This document shows positions 17,408 to 24,946 of a stretch of DNA of 64,000 nucleotides, one piece after another (position 1 is the stretch's first letter; the number at the start of each line of letters is the position of its first letter). Where the stretch lies: NCBI RefSeq assembly GCF_000761545.1, contig NZ_JPMY01000013.1, positions 62,001 through 126,000 of the forward strand. Reading direction: 5' to 3'. The stretch comes from Pseudomonas sp. ML96 (GTDB lineage: Bacteria; Pseudomonadota; Gammaproteobacteria; Pseudomonadales; Pseudomonadaceae). The position numbers were made by a program, and so were the translations under genes. The notes under the pieces are model-generated. The model was not told the origin of the DNA. It was given only the letters and a program-made list of their open reading frames with translations, and made no database searches.

Positions 17408-17776
17408 ATGCGTGATGGTGCGGGAGTTATTGCTGTGGTTGTGGGGATTGCAGTCGCCTTGGCTGCACTCTGGGTATCGAAAAACACTGGCGCCGACTTC
17501 TTCGTCGCTCTTACCGCCTGTGGGCAATCAGCGGTGATCCTCGTAATTACCGGGGGTATCGCCTGGTACAACTCTTGGAAGCCATCCACCTACATTGCAG
17601 TTGCACTTGTCTTTGTATACCCCGCTTGGTGGCCTGTACTGGACAGCATCGCGAATAATACTTTCCAGTACGCGATTGCCTCGCCGTGGTGGGCTTCCAC
17701 CTGGTTCAAGGTATTGTCTGAGCTCGCGCTTATCGGTGGTGCCCTGTACGTTATCTTCGGTCGCGATTACGGCTAA
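17408..17776 (+). CDS. Four-helix membrane protein, unknown
   Basis: A 122-residue protein with four predicted membrane helices near residues 4-23, 31-54, 60-77 and 96-117 and little else. GGGG at 17396-17400 precedes ATG 17408. It follows the methylase in the same direction by 80 bases. Its stop overlaps the stop of convergent yedK by four bases. Candidate roles are a holin-like lysis protein or a superinfection-related membrane protein, with no sequence evidence for either. Confidence 0.65.
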   Translation: MRDGAGVIAVVVGIAVALAALWVSKNTGADFFVALTACGQSAVILVITGGIAWYNSWKPSTYIAVALVFVYPAWWPVLDSIANNTFQYAIASPWWASTWFKVLSELALIGGALYVIFGRDYG

Positions 17777-18477
17777 CTGTCATTGCTGAAGGGCTGCGGC
17801 AGGATGAGCTGCGGCCCTTGGTTTTTGACGTTCCCCACGGCTTTGTCCACTTTGAACCACTCGAAGTCTGCAGCCGGTCTACCCTGGTGCAGCAGCATTT
17901 GTTCGGCACGCTGCAGGGTGGTGGCAGGGTCCAGCCATTCGCGGGCAAGCTCCGGGGATAGCACCACCGGCCGGCGATCGTGCACATCGACCATGCCGCC
18001 CTCGGCGTCGGCGGTGATGATCACGAAGCCGTCGCCCTCGCGTGGCTCGCTGCCATCTTCTGGGAACTGGCCAATCGCTGCGAAGAAGCACGGCGCCCCG
18101 TCACGCAGGCGGATGAAGAAGGGCTGCTTTCGCTTCGGGTCGGCTTCGTCCTTCACCCACTCATACCAGCCATCGGCTGCCACTAGGGCCCGGTGCGGCC
18201 AGATCTGTCGGAAGTATTTCCCTTCTGCCACCTTCTCCACGCGCGCATTGATTGGCGGCGGCATCTTCCCCTTGGCCCAGTGCGGCATCCATCCCCAGCG
18301 CACCGGCGCTGCAATTAGCCCGCCGGCAGTGCTATGCAGCAGCTGCACCTGGGTGCTCGGCGCCACGTTGTAGCGCTCCAGCGGGGTATCCTCCCAGCCG
18401 GCGATCACCTCTTCCTCGCTATCCAGCTCGTTCAGGTAGGCCGCCAGGCTCTGCCTTTGTACGAAGCGTCCACACAT
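17773..18477 (-). CDS. yedK: SOS response-associated protein YedK/HMCES family
   Basis: A 234-residue SRAP-domain protein. The family forms a covalent link through Cys2 to abasic sites in single-stranded DNA and protects them. The mature Cys2 is present (MCGRFVQ). Further SRAP residues follow: RYNVAPSTQ near 36-44, WGWMPHWAK, the NARVEKV segment, DGWYEW and VHDRRPVV. It runs divergently from umuDC and the two share a LexA box at 18542-18557. Prophage carriage next to a Pol V pair fits a mobile damage-tolerance block. Confidence 0.93.
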   Translation of the reverse strand: MCGRFVQRQSLAAYLNELDSEEEVIAGWEDTPLERYNVAPSTQVQLLHSTAGGLIAAPVRWGWMPHWAKGKMPPPINARVEKVAEGKYFRQIWPHRALVAADGWYEWVKDEADPKRKQPFFIRLRDGAPCFFAAIGQFPEDGSEPREGDGFVIITADAEGGMVDVHDRRPVVLSPELAREWLDPATTLQRAEQMLLHQGRPAADFEWFKVDKAVGNVKNQGPQLILPQPFSNDS

Positions 18478-18541
18478 TCCCGCCTTCCTCCCGTCGCCTG
18501 TTCATCAGCATGGCATTGACGGCCATCGTCGCAAGCCAATA

Positions 18542-18557
18542 CTGTTTAAATATACAG
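18542..18557 (+). promoter_or_regulatory. LexA box shared by yedK and umuDC
   Basis: CTGTTTAAATATACAG fits CTG-N10-CAG exactly. It lies 64 bases upstream of yedK and 20 bases upstream of the umuD start, so one operator can control both directions. Confidence 0.88.
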
Positions 18558-18577
18558 TAATCAGCAGGCATCCTACC

Positions 18578-19015
18578 GTGGACAGCGTTACCATCCTCGG
18601 CCCCGTCGCGGCATCGCCGACGAGCATTCCTTTCTTTCTCCCCACCGTACCGGCCGGATTCCCCAGCCCAGCCCAGGATCACCTTGAGCAGCGCGTTTCT
18701 CTGGATGAGCTGTTCGGCCTGCAGCGCCCCCAGATTTACCTGTGCCAGGTCGGCGGCCACAGCCTCAAGGGCTTAGGGATCCTCGACTCTGACTTGGTGC
18801 TGGTGGACAAGGCGCTGCCGGCGCGGCGCAACGATGTAGTCGTTGCATGCATCAACGGTGAGCAGCTGCTCAAGATCTACGATACCGACAAGCACCAGGT
18901 GGTGCTGCGCTCGGCCAACCCCGACTACCCGCCGCGCTATGTGATGGAGGCGGAAGAGCTCTACATCTGGGGGGTATATGTCGGGCTGGCTCGGGTCGGG
19001 CGGAACAGTGGTTGA
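18578..19015 (+). CDS. umuD: UmuD-like self-cleaving Pol V subunit
   Basis: A 145-residue S24-family protein. The cleavage site is Ala26-Gly27 in PAGFPSPA, matching the UmuD pattern. The catalytic dyad is Ser62 (GGHSLKG) and Lys99 (EQLLKIY), 37 residues apart as in E. coli UmuD. RecA-promoted cleavage would yield the active form that partners UmuC. It begins at GTG 18578; there is no better start. The stop overlaps the umuC start region, and a perfect LexA box lies just upstream. Confidence 0.93.
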   Translation: MDSVTILGPVAASPTSIPFFLPTVPAGFPSPAQDHLEQRVSLDELFGLQRPQIYLCQVGGHSLKGLGILDSDLVLVDKALPARRNDVVVACINGEQLLKIYDTDKHQVVLRSANPDYPPRYVMEAEELYIWGVYVGLARVGRNSG

Positions 19016-20285
19016 TCACGTCTTCGCGCTGATCGACTGCAACTCCTTCTACTGCAGCTGCGAGCGGGTGTTTCGGCCGGACCTCGTGCGCACGCCCATC
19101 GTGGTGCTGTCGAACAACGACGGCTGCGTGGTGAGTCGCACGGCCGAAGCCAAGGCGCTTGGCATCAAGATGGCTGAGCCGTGGCACAAGATCAGGAGGG
19201 GCTACCTGAAGGCGGGCGGCGTGGCATTCAGTTCGAACTACGCGCTGTACGGCGATATGAGCGAGCGGGTCATGACGATCATCGAGGGCCTGGTTCCGGC
19301 GCTGGAGGTGTACAGCATCGACGAGGCCTTCGCCGAGCTGACCGGTATCCAGGGCGACCTGGTGCCGCTCGGCCGAGAGATACGCGCCCAGGTGCTGGCC
19401 GGCACTGGCATTCCAACCGGCGTAGGTATTGGCACGAGCAAGACCCTGGCGAAGCTGGCCAACTACGCCGCGAAGCGCTGGCAGAAGCAGACTGGTGGTG
19501 TGGTTGACCTATGCGACCCTGAGCGCCGCGCCAAGCTGCTGCGCGCTGTGTCGGTCTCAGAGGTGTGGGGTGTGGGTGGGCGCCTGACCGAGCGGCTGGG
19601 CGAGATGAACATTCGCACCGCCTGGGACCTGGCAGCGGCGGACGCCTGGACCCTGCGCAAGAACTTCAGCGTGGTGCTGGAGAAGACGGCGCGAGAGCTG
19701 CGCGGCTTGTCGTGCCTGGAGCTGGATGGTGTGGCGCCGCCGAAGCAAGAGATCTGCTGCAGCCGGATGTTCGGTGAGCGACTGGAGGACTTGTCCCCGA
19801 TCCGGGAGGCGGTGGCCACCTACGCCGCGAGGGCGTGCGAGAAGCTGCGCGCCCAGGGCTCGGTCTGCAAGCGGGTGCGGGTGGGTATCCGCACAGGCAT
19901 GTTCAACCCCGACGAACCGAAGTTCGCCAAGGGGATGTTGGTCGAACTGCCTTACCCGACAGATGACACGCGTGTGGTAACCCATGCCGCCCTGGCGGCG
20001 CTCGAGCACGTTTACCGGGCTGGGTATTCGTTCGCCAAGGCTGAGGTGCTGCTGGTGGACTTATGTCAGCGAGGCGAGTTCACCGACGACCTGTTCGCGG
20101 CGACCCAGTCGGCCGCCTCCGAGAAGGTGATGGCCGTGTTGGACTCGGTCAATGCGAAGTGGGGCAGGGGAACACTACGGCCCGGAAGCGTACCGGTGGA
20201 GCCGGAGTGGAAGATGAAGCAGGAGATGCTGAGCCAGAGCTTTACGACGAGAGTCAATCAACTGTGGCGAGTTAGTGCTAAGTAG
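19008..20285 (+). CDS. umuC: UmuC-like Y-family DNA polymerase V subunit
   Basis: A 425-residue translesion polymerase. The start is taken as GTG 19008, overlapping umuD by 8 bases (MVDHVFALIDCNSFY). Active-site acids are Asp10 in LIDCNSFY and Asp105-Glu106 in SIDEAF. The family motifs VSRTAEAKALGIKM, GIGTSKTLAKLAN and EVWGVGGRLTERL follow in order. The C-terminal part is the little finger and UmuD-binding region. With UmuD it forms an SOS-controlled bypass polymerase. Confidence 0.95.
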   Translation: MVDHVFALIDCNSFYCSCERVFRPDLVRTPIVVLSNNDGCVVSRTAEAKALGIKMAEPWHKIRRGYLKAGGVAFSSNYALYGDMSERVMTIIEGLVPALEVYSIDEAFAELTGIQGDLVPLGREIRAQVLAGTGIPTGVGIGTSKTLAKLANYAAKRWQKQTGGVVDLCDPERRAKLLRAVSVSEVWGVGGRLTERLGEMNIRTAWDLAAADAWTLRKNFSVVLEKTARELRGLSCLELDGVAPPKQEICCSRMFGERLEDLSPIREAVATYAARACEKLRAQGSVCKRVRVGIRTGMFNPDEPKFAKGMLVELPYPTDDTRVVTHAALAALEHVYRAGYSFAKAEVLLVDLCQRGEFTDDLFAATQSAASEKVMAVLDSVNAKWGRGTLRPGSVPVEPEWKMKQEMLSQSFTTRVNQLWRVSAK

Positions 20286-20318
20286 AGACTGCAATTATCG
20301 TGATGTACAGGTGAGCTG

Positions 20319-21014
20319 TTAACGTAGCTCTAGTATTTCCATTTGATCAATCACGGTTTGGGATAGGGGGTTAACAGCTTGAAACGTGGATGGGGTGCCC
20401 GTAAAAATACTTGTCGCAGCGACGGCTTCTTCGGGTTTGAATCGACGTGTTTTGCCAATGAACTTAAATTGATTTGTAAATTTATCAATGGATAGAGGGG
20501 GCTTTGTTCTGCTGATAAGTGTTAGCAGAATATTACGCTGCCAGTGCGCGTTATCTGGCGATATGGGCCACGAGAGTCTATCTATCAGAAATATGCCATA
20601 GCGCTCAAGTGTTTCGAGTACGAAAGTTGCACAAGTGAGACCTTGGCCTGCCCCTGTATTTAGGGCCTGCCCGGTGTTAGTGTCGAAATAAGGTGAGCTT
20701 TCGTAATGGATGCTATAGCCAAGTTTTCCCTGATTTTGAGATTGAATCATGTGCAGTAACGCAATGAACGCGGTTGCACTGAATTCGTCTAGGAATTGAT
20801 AGTTTAGGTAGGCGTAGTCATTGGTTATTTCTGTGCGTCTGCAGATGTTGTCCCACGCTAGGTCAAAAAGCCACAGGGTATTATCTGGGTATTGGACCAA
20901 AAAACCAGCATGTCGTTGATCTTTGCTCCCAGTGACAGGGGAGCCAGCGATAACAACTGCTAGGCCAATTTCAGGTGGAACACCTAGTTTGATTGGCTGG
21001 AGATCGACTGTCAT
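20319..21014 (-). CDS. Possible permuted papain-like cysteine enzyme
   Basis: A 231-residue protein, last gene of a leftward three-gene cassette. It shows HAGFLVQ with His35 first and GLTCATFV with Cys128 later. That His-then-Cys order is the layout of permuted NlpC/P60-like (YaeF/LRAT-type) enzymes, which act as peptidases, amidases or acyltransferases. No signal peptide is seen. The start at 21014 follows AGGAAAG. Composition is AT-richer than the phage core. The enzyme assignment is pattern recognition only and needs a structure prediction. Confidence 0.5.
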   Translation of the reverse strand: MTVDLQPIKLGVPPEIGLAVVIAGSPVTGSKDQRHAGFLVQYPDNTLWLFDLAWDNICRRTEITNDYAYLNYQFLDEFSATAFIALLHMIQSQNQGKLGYSIHYESSPYFDTNTGQALNTGAGQGLTCATFVLETLERYGIFLIDRLSWPISPDNAHWQRNILLTLISRTKPPLSIDKFTNQFKFIGKTRRFKPEEAVAATSIFTGTPSTFQAVNPLSQTVIDQMEILELR

Positions 21015-21023
21015 GCTTTCCTG

Positions 21024-21629
21024 CTAACGGATCAGTCCACTAAGTAGACGGTTGTAATCCTTTCCGTCATTTTTGAGTTTGCTAAGAACGTTGTCTCGCA
21101 ATGTTGACCAAGCGGGGAGGTGTCTTCTCGCTTGGAAAGATGAGCGAAGCAAAGCAATCATTGACCACTCTGTCAGCTCGGAGACTTCGATCTCCAATAG
21201 GAGTCTGTTTATCTCATGATATTCGTGGTTTCTTTGCATCGACTCTATGAAGAAGACCGAGTAAAAGGATGCGATCTTTCCTTGTCGGCTCCTCTCCCAG
21301 TTGCAGATCAGTTGCTTTGCTTCTTGGACATCATCCGCTCTAAGCCCTCCGGAGCTCTGCCTGGCATAGTTCAAGCACGGGAACGATAGCTTAACCTCCC
21401 AATGGGTAGTGCTTGCGTCGTTAGCCATTGTGCTGGTGCTAGTGCTAGTGCGATGGCTCTCTACGCTGAGGGGTCTAGTTATTGCGGTACTAGTATTCTT
21501 CGATGATGTAAAAAAGCATTCACTGGTAGGTGATTCAGAAGTGTCGACATGATTGTTAAAAAAAAGAATATGCTCAGTTCGAGTACTGCTAATAGATGAT
21601 GTACTGGATTTGGGCTTGTTTCTAATCAT
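21024..21629 (-). CDS. Cassette protein with Ser/Thr-rich N-terminus
   Basis: A 201-residue protein. Its ATG at 21629 overlaps the previous stop (ATGA), so it is co-translated with the upstream gene. Residues about 8-70 are a Ser/Thr-rich low-complexity tract (SSTSSISSTRT; TSTSTSTMANDASTTH) likely to be disordered. Residues about 75-200 are predicted helical, with ELTEWSMIALLRSSFQARRH and LSKLKNDGKDYNRLLSG. No family is recognised. It is the middle gene, nine bases before the possible cysteine enzyme. Confidence 0.6.
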   Translation of the reverse strand: MIRNKPKSSTSSISSTRTEHILFFNNHVDTSESPTSECFFTSSKNTSTAITRPLSVESHRTSTSTSTMANDASTTHWEVKLSFPCLNYARQSSGGLRADDVQEAKQLICNWERSRQGKIASFYSVFFIESMQRNHEYHEINRLLLEIEVSELTEWSMIALLRSSFQARRHLPAWSTLRDNVLSKLKNDGKDYNRLLSGLIR

Positions 21630-22363
21630 GGGAGCATGCCGACAGTAAAGATTTCTTCGCTTTGAGAAACCATTTCCCTGAGGACGTGGGGAATTAGTTT
21701 GGGGTCAATTGGAGTGGACCTCTCAGCTGCAGAGCTTAGGTCAAGCTCCATTCTTAAGAAGGTTAACTCTTTCGTTGTGGGCATCGGGGATGTGCCGAGG
21801 GTGAAAAATTGTGCTGCAGCACCAGCCAGTTTTCCAATTCGGTTAATGGTCAGCCCGGGGGAGGTCGTTGAGTCTCTTTGGTAGTTAATTTGTATTAAGA
21901 GATCGCTGGCTTTTTGCGGCTCTGGGAAGGAGCAGTTTATGTATTTCTGGAGTGCTGCATTAGCCTCTTGGATGTTCTCGGTTTTGAGCATGCCAGTGTG
22001 TCCGTATGCAGCTCGGATCCACGGTTGGCTAGTTGACTCAAGCCACTTTTCGATTTGAGGAATGAGAAAGTGAAGCGCCTCTTGGGTGCTTCCAAGCGAA
22101 GGAGGTTCAGAGCTGGCAATGGCGCGAGGATAAAGAACCCAGTCAACTCGGTTGAAAGTAATCTTCATCTCTAAGAAAAAATTGTCTAAGTGCGTGCCGG
22201 ACTCAGAGTATTCGGCGGAGTTAGGCTTTTCGGAAATATTCTCCGGCGGTGTGCCTGTTGCTGTTTCCCACCATTTATTTCTTTGGGCATTCACGGGTTC
22301 GGATGCAAAGAAAGTTACACGAATAGCCTCAGTCTGCCACCCTGTTAGGCTGGGAAGAGCCAT
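21626..22363 (-). CDS. First cassette protein, TIGR04255-like (weak)
   Basis: A 245-residue protein. The start at 22363 (MALPSLTGWQTEAIRVTFF) is chosen for the AAGGAG in front; a longer start at 22411 has none. Segments such as LLIQINYQR, NRIGKLAG and LRMELDLSSAAERS resemble in style the sporadically distributed TIGR04255 proteins, a resemblance I hold only loosely. It leads the cassette and is preceded by a 10-bp inverted repeat (22396-22438) that could be its operator. Confidence 0.6.
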   Translation of the reverse strand: MALPSLTGWQTEAIRVTFFASEPVNAQRNKWWETATGTPPENISEKPNSAEYSESGTHLDNFFLEMKITFNRVDWVLYPRAIASSEPPSLGSTQEALHFLIPQIEKWLESTSQPWIRAAYGHTGMLKTENIQEANAALQKYINCSFPEPQKASDLLIQINYQRDSTTSPGLTINRIGKLAGAAAQFFTLGTSPMPTTKELTFLRMELDLSSAAERSTPIDPKLIPHVLREMVSQSEEIFTVGMLP

Positions 22364-22395
22364 TGAACACTCCTTACAGATAAACGCTTTAACTA

Positions 22396-22438
22396 TATTG
22401 AAATTCTTCAAAACACATTCGGTCGAGTAATTTCAATA
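22396..22438. promoter_or_regulatory. Inverted repeat upstream of cassette
   Basis: TATTGAAATT (22396-22405) and AATTTCAATA (22429-22438) are perfect inverted copies 23 bases apart. They lie 33-75 bases upstream of the cassette's first start and are a candidate operator. Confidence 0.4.
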
Positions 22439-22449
22439 AACATAAAAAC

Positions 22450-22470
22450 AAAAAAACCCGCGGTTGCGGG
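22450..22470 (-). terminator. Leftward terminator upstream of cassette
   Basis: On the minus strand CCCGC-AACC-GCGGG is followed by seven Ts. It would end a transcript coming from the 22471-22680 interval. That 210-base stretch has no convincing gene; a 51-codon leftward frame starting near 22544 is possible but runs through the terminator. Confidence 0.7.
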
Positions 22471-22680
22471 GAAGGTTTCTCGTGCAGCTGTGCAGCCTCT
22501 AGAGGGTTGCCTGAGCACGAATCCCTGCGCCCGTCAAATGCCATGCTGGAGTTATAGCATAGCCATGAGGCACGCCTCCATATGCAGCTCGGTTTTTAGC
22601 TCTAACTGTGAATGCGGAACGAGTATGGCGTAAGCCATCACAAGAGGCCTGGTGGCGGAACTGTCGCCAAAACTGTCACT

Positions 22681-22719
22681 AAAAAATAAGGCCTATAGCA
22701 AAATTCGGCTACAGGCCTT
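22681..22719 (-). terminator. tRNA-Gly terminator
   Basis: AAGGCCT-x-TAGC (22688-22699) pairs with GCTA-x-AGGCCTT (22708-22719), and a TTTTTT run follows on the minus strand. It lies directly 3' of the tRNA gene. Confidence 0.8.
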
Positions 22720-22727
22720 GCAGTATG

Positions 22728-22802
22728 TGGAGCGGGTGATGGGAATCGAACCCACGTCATGGGCTTGGGAAGCCCAGGTAATGGCCATTATACGACACCC
22801 GC
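22728..22802 (-). tRNA. glyU: tRNA-Gly (anticodon CCC), probable prophage attachment site
   Basis: The minus strand reads GCGGGTG...CACCCGCT with CCA encoded at 22730-22728. The acceptor stem is GCGGGTG/CACCCGC, the anticodon stem TGGGC/GCCCA, the loop TTCCCAA (anticodon CCC), and the T-arm has GGTTCGATTCC. It is complete. Phage genes lie on its 3' side and phaG on its 5' side, so the tRNA 3' end is the likely attR. The E. coli tRNA-Gly(CCC) gene is glyU, and the symbol here is by analogy. Confidence 0.93.
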
Positions 22803-22854
22803 TCGGGCGGCTGACTTTGTACCAGAATCGCCCGTGCAGGTGAAGCCGAGTCGC

Positions 22855-23730
22855 TCAGACTGCCAGTGCGTGGCGCTCCTGTGGTGCTTCCTGCGAGCGC
22901 AGCTCGTGCGGCAGGAGGAAGGCCAGTAGCGCGTCGCGGGTCTGCATCCAGGCGGCCTTGTGTTCCATGTCAAGGAAGTGGCCGGCCTGGGCGATGGTGC
23001 GGAATTCGCAGTGGCGTACGTACTGCGTGAGCATGCGTGCATCGCTTGGCGTGGTGTATTCGTCCCACTCGCCGTTGACGAACAGCAGCGGGATCTCGAT
23101 TTCACCGGCGAACCTGATGCAGGAGCGACCCTCCATCTTCAGCACGTTCTGCACGTGGAAGTTCATCTGCGCGTATTCGTAGTCTTCCAGGCTGGTGATG
23201 TGGCGATGGTTGTAGCGCTTGAACAGCGACGGCAGGTGCTTGCCGATGGTGGCGTTGAGCACTGCGCCGATGTTCTCGCGGTCGCAGGCGTCCATCACCT
23301 CCACGCCGCGGCTCAGGTAGCCGAGCATGGCCTGGTTGACGATGGGCGAGAAGGAGTTGATCACCGCCCGCTGGATGCGTGCCGGCTTGCGCGCCAGTGC
23401 CTGCAGGGTGGCGATGCCGCCCCAGGAGAACGACAGCACGATGTCGCAGGCGAAGTGCTCGACCAGCTCGAGCAGGATGTCGGCTTCTTCCTCGCGGGTG
23501 AGGAAGCGCTCGTGGCGGTTGTGTTTGCGCGACTGTCCGGCGTAGGGCAGGTCGAACAGCACCACGTTGAAATGCGGGTGGAGATAGCGAACCGTCTGCG
23601 CGAAGGATGCGGTGGTCGACAGCGAGCCGTTGACCAGGATGATGGTCTGCTCGGCGCTGTCGGCGCGGTAGAACTCCGTGTAAACCCGATGTTGCCCCTG
23701 GATATCCAGCACAGTGGTTTCTGCTTTCAT
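22855..23730 (-). CDS. phaG: (R)-3-hydroxyacyl-ACP transacylase/thioesterase PhaG
   Basis: A 291-residue alpha/beta hydrolase-fold protein, very close to P. putida PhaG as I remember it. Shared blocks include VLDIQGQHRVYTEFYRAD, VNGSLSTTASFAQTVR, HFNVVLFDLP and IGKHLPSLFKR. The nucleophile elbow is SFSWGG, and late His is in QAGHFLDME. PhaG links fatty-acid synthesis to medium-chain PHA by diverting 3-hydroxyacyl groups from ACP. ATG 23730 is preferred (AGGGG 8 bases upstream) over an ATG two codons earlier. RhlA is a relative but matches less well. Confidence 0.9.
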   Translation of the reverse strand: MKAETTVLDIQGQHRVYTEFYRADSAEQTIILVNGSLSTTASFAQTVRYLHPHFNVVLFDLPYAGQSRKHNRHERFLTREEEADILLELVEHFACDIVLSFSWGGIATLQALARKPARIQRAVINSFSPIVNQAMLGYLSRGVEVMDACDRENIGAVLNATIGKHLPSLFKRYNHRHITSLEDYEYAQMNFHVQNVLKMEGRSCIRFAGEIEIPLLFVNGEWDEYTTPSDARMLTQYVRHCEFRTIAQAGHFLDMEHKAAWMQTRDALLAFLLPHELRSQEAPQERHALAV

Positions 23731-23736
23731 GGTCAT

Positions 23737-24050
23737 GCCCCTGACAGCGGTGTTGCGGACGCGCAGCGAGACGCCGAGGCTGCGCGAGCTTCAGGACAGG
23801 TAGGCATGGGCCTGGGAAAGGGGGCCTGGTCGGCTCGAATGGCTGGCCGATGATTGTTGTTGGAGGCGGGGCGCTTTTCGTCCGGGCATCGAGAACTCGA
23901 TTGGCAGACCCGTTTGGTGTGGCGAAAGGCGTGTTAGATGTCTTTTGAGACTTGTCGGTCACTTATGGACCGTTAGTTGGGATTCAAGCAGCCTCGTGTT
24001 ACCGATGCAAGTCATCGCGGTGAATTGCGCCTGCCGCTGGTCGGGCATCT
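23737..24050. other. Intergenic region, phaG leader
   Basis: About 310 bases between phaG and rsuA. I see no supported gene. A leftward GTG frame at 23962 runs into phaG in another phase and looks spurious. The region must hold the phaG promoter, but no clear -35/-10 or -24/-12 pair is evident to me. Confidence 0.5.
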
Positions 24051-24743
24051 TCAGACCAGTGCTATCTCGTCGTGACGCAGTGCACGGTACTGGCCGGGCG
24101 CCAGCGCCGGGTCCAGTTGCAATGGCCCCATGCGCTCGCGGTGCAGGCCGACGACCTTGTTCTGGAAGTGGCCGAACATGCGCTTGACCTGGTGGTAGCG
24201 GCCCTCGTGCAGGGTCAGCAGGGCGGTGTGCGAGTCGAGGATCTGCAGTTCGGCGGGCAGGGTGGTGAGGTTCTCGTAGGCGAAGTAGAGGCCCTGGGCG
24301 AACACCTCGGTGTATTCCTCGCTGATCGGCTGCTCGGTGCTGACCCGGTAGACCTTGCCCAGGCGGCTGCGTGGTTCGGTCAGGCGACGTGACCAGAGGC
24401 CGTCGTTGGTGATGATCAGCAGGCCGGTGGTGGTCAGGTCCAGGCGCCCGCCGATGTGCAGCTCGTGCTTGTCCGGCTCGTCGAGCAGGTCGAGCACGGT
24501 GCGGTGTTCGGGGTGTTCGGTGGCGCTGACCACGCCGGCCGGTTTATTGAGCATGAAATAGCGCGCTGGCTTGCCGGCCTGCAGCAGCTCGTCGTCCAGC
24601 TCAATGCGGCTGAACTCGCGCACTTCAAAGCGGCCGTCGCACACCGTTTCGCCATCCACCCGCAGTCGCCCGGCGGCCAGCAGCAGGCGGGCATCGGCGC
24701 GGCTGAAGCGCGGCAGGTTGCTGAGGAAGCGGTCGAGGCGCAT
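24051..24743 (-). CDS. rsuA: RsuA-family pseudouridine synthase
   Basis: A 230-residue enzyme. An N-terminal S4-type RNA-binding region (MRLDRFLSNLPRFSRADARL) precedes the catalytic domain with GGRLDLTTTGLLIITNDG, where the Asp in GRLD is the catalytic residue of the family, and LHEGRYHQVKRMF, the conserved KxxKR-like motif. RsuA modifies U516 in 16S rRNA; related proteins modify other sites, so the exact target is not certain. It is two bases after the CWC gene in the same direction. Confidence 0.85.
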   Translation of the reverse strand: MRLDRFLSNLPRFSRADARLLLAAGRLRVDGETVCDGRFEVREFSRIELDDELLQAGKPARYFMLNKPAGVVSATEHPEHRTVLDLLDEPDKHELHIGGRLDLTTTGLLIITNDGLWSRRLTEPRSRLGKVYRVSTEQPISEEYTEVFAQGLYFAYENLTTLPAELQILDSHTALLTLHEGRYHQVKRMFGHFQNKVVGLHRERMGPLQLDPALAPGQYRALRHDEIALV

Positions 24744-24745
24744 CG

Positions 24746-24946
24746 CTATTCGGGCTTGGGCTCGCCCAGGGCCTTGGCGCAGTTGGGGCAGAGGCAGGTC
24801 TTGTCGCGCAGCTCGGCGGGCAGCTCTTCAAGCACCTTCGCTTCGATCGGCGTATGGAAGCACCAGCAGTCCTGCACCGCTTGTTCCTGGGTGGCCTGCG
24901 CGCAGCGATTGGGCTGGCCGCAGCGCGGGCAGCGCTCGACGTTCAC
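24746..24946 (-). CDS. Cysteine-rich CWC family protein
   Basis: A 66-residue protein. It starts at GTG 24946, overlapping the upstream diguanylate cyclase stop (GTGA). Cys pairs CPRCG and CWCFHTP and the final CLCPNCAK are the CWC family pattern and probably bind a metal. The function is unknown. Tight coupling with the cyclase and RsuA suggests an operon of three. Confidence 0.85.
   Translation of the reverse strand: MNVERCPRCGQPNRCAQATQEQAVQDCWCFHTPIEAKVLEELPAELRDKTCLCPNCAKALGEPKPE

Noticed and set aside
22652..22843. Plus-strand frame over the tRNA with ...VMGIEPTSWAW...
   Set aside because: Known artefact of translating tRNA sequence.
23102..23962. Minus-strand frame overlapping phaG in another phase
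   Set aside because: phaG is strongly supported; this frame has no recognisable family.
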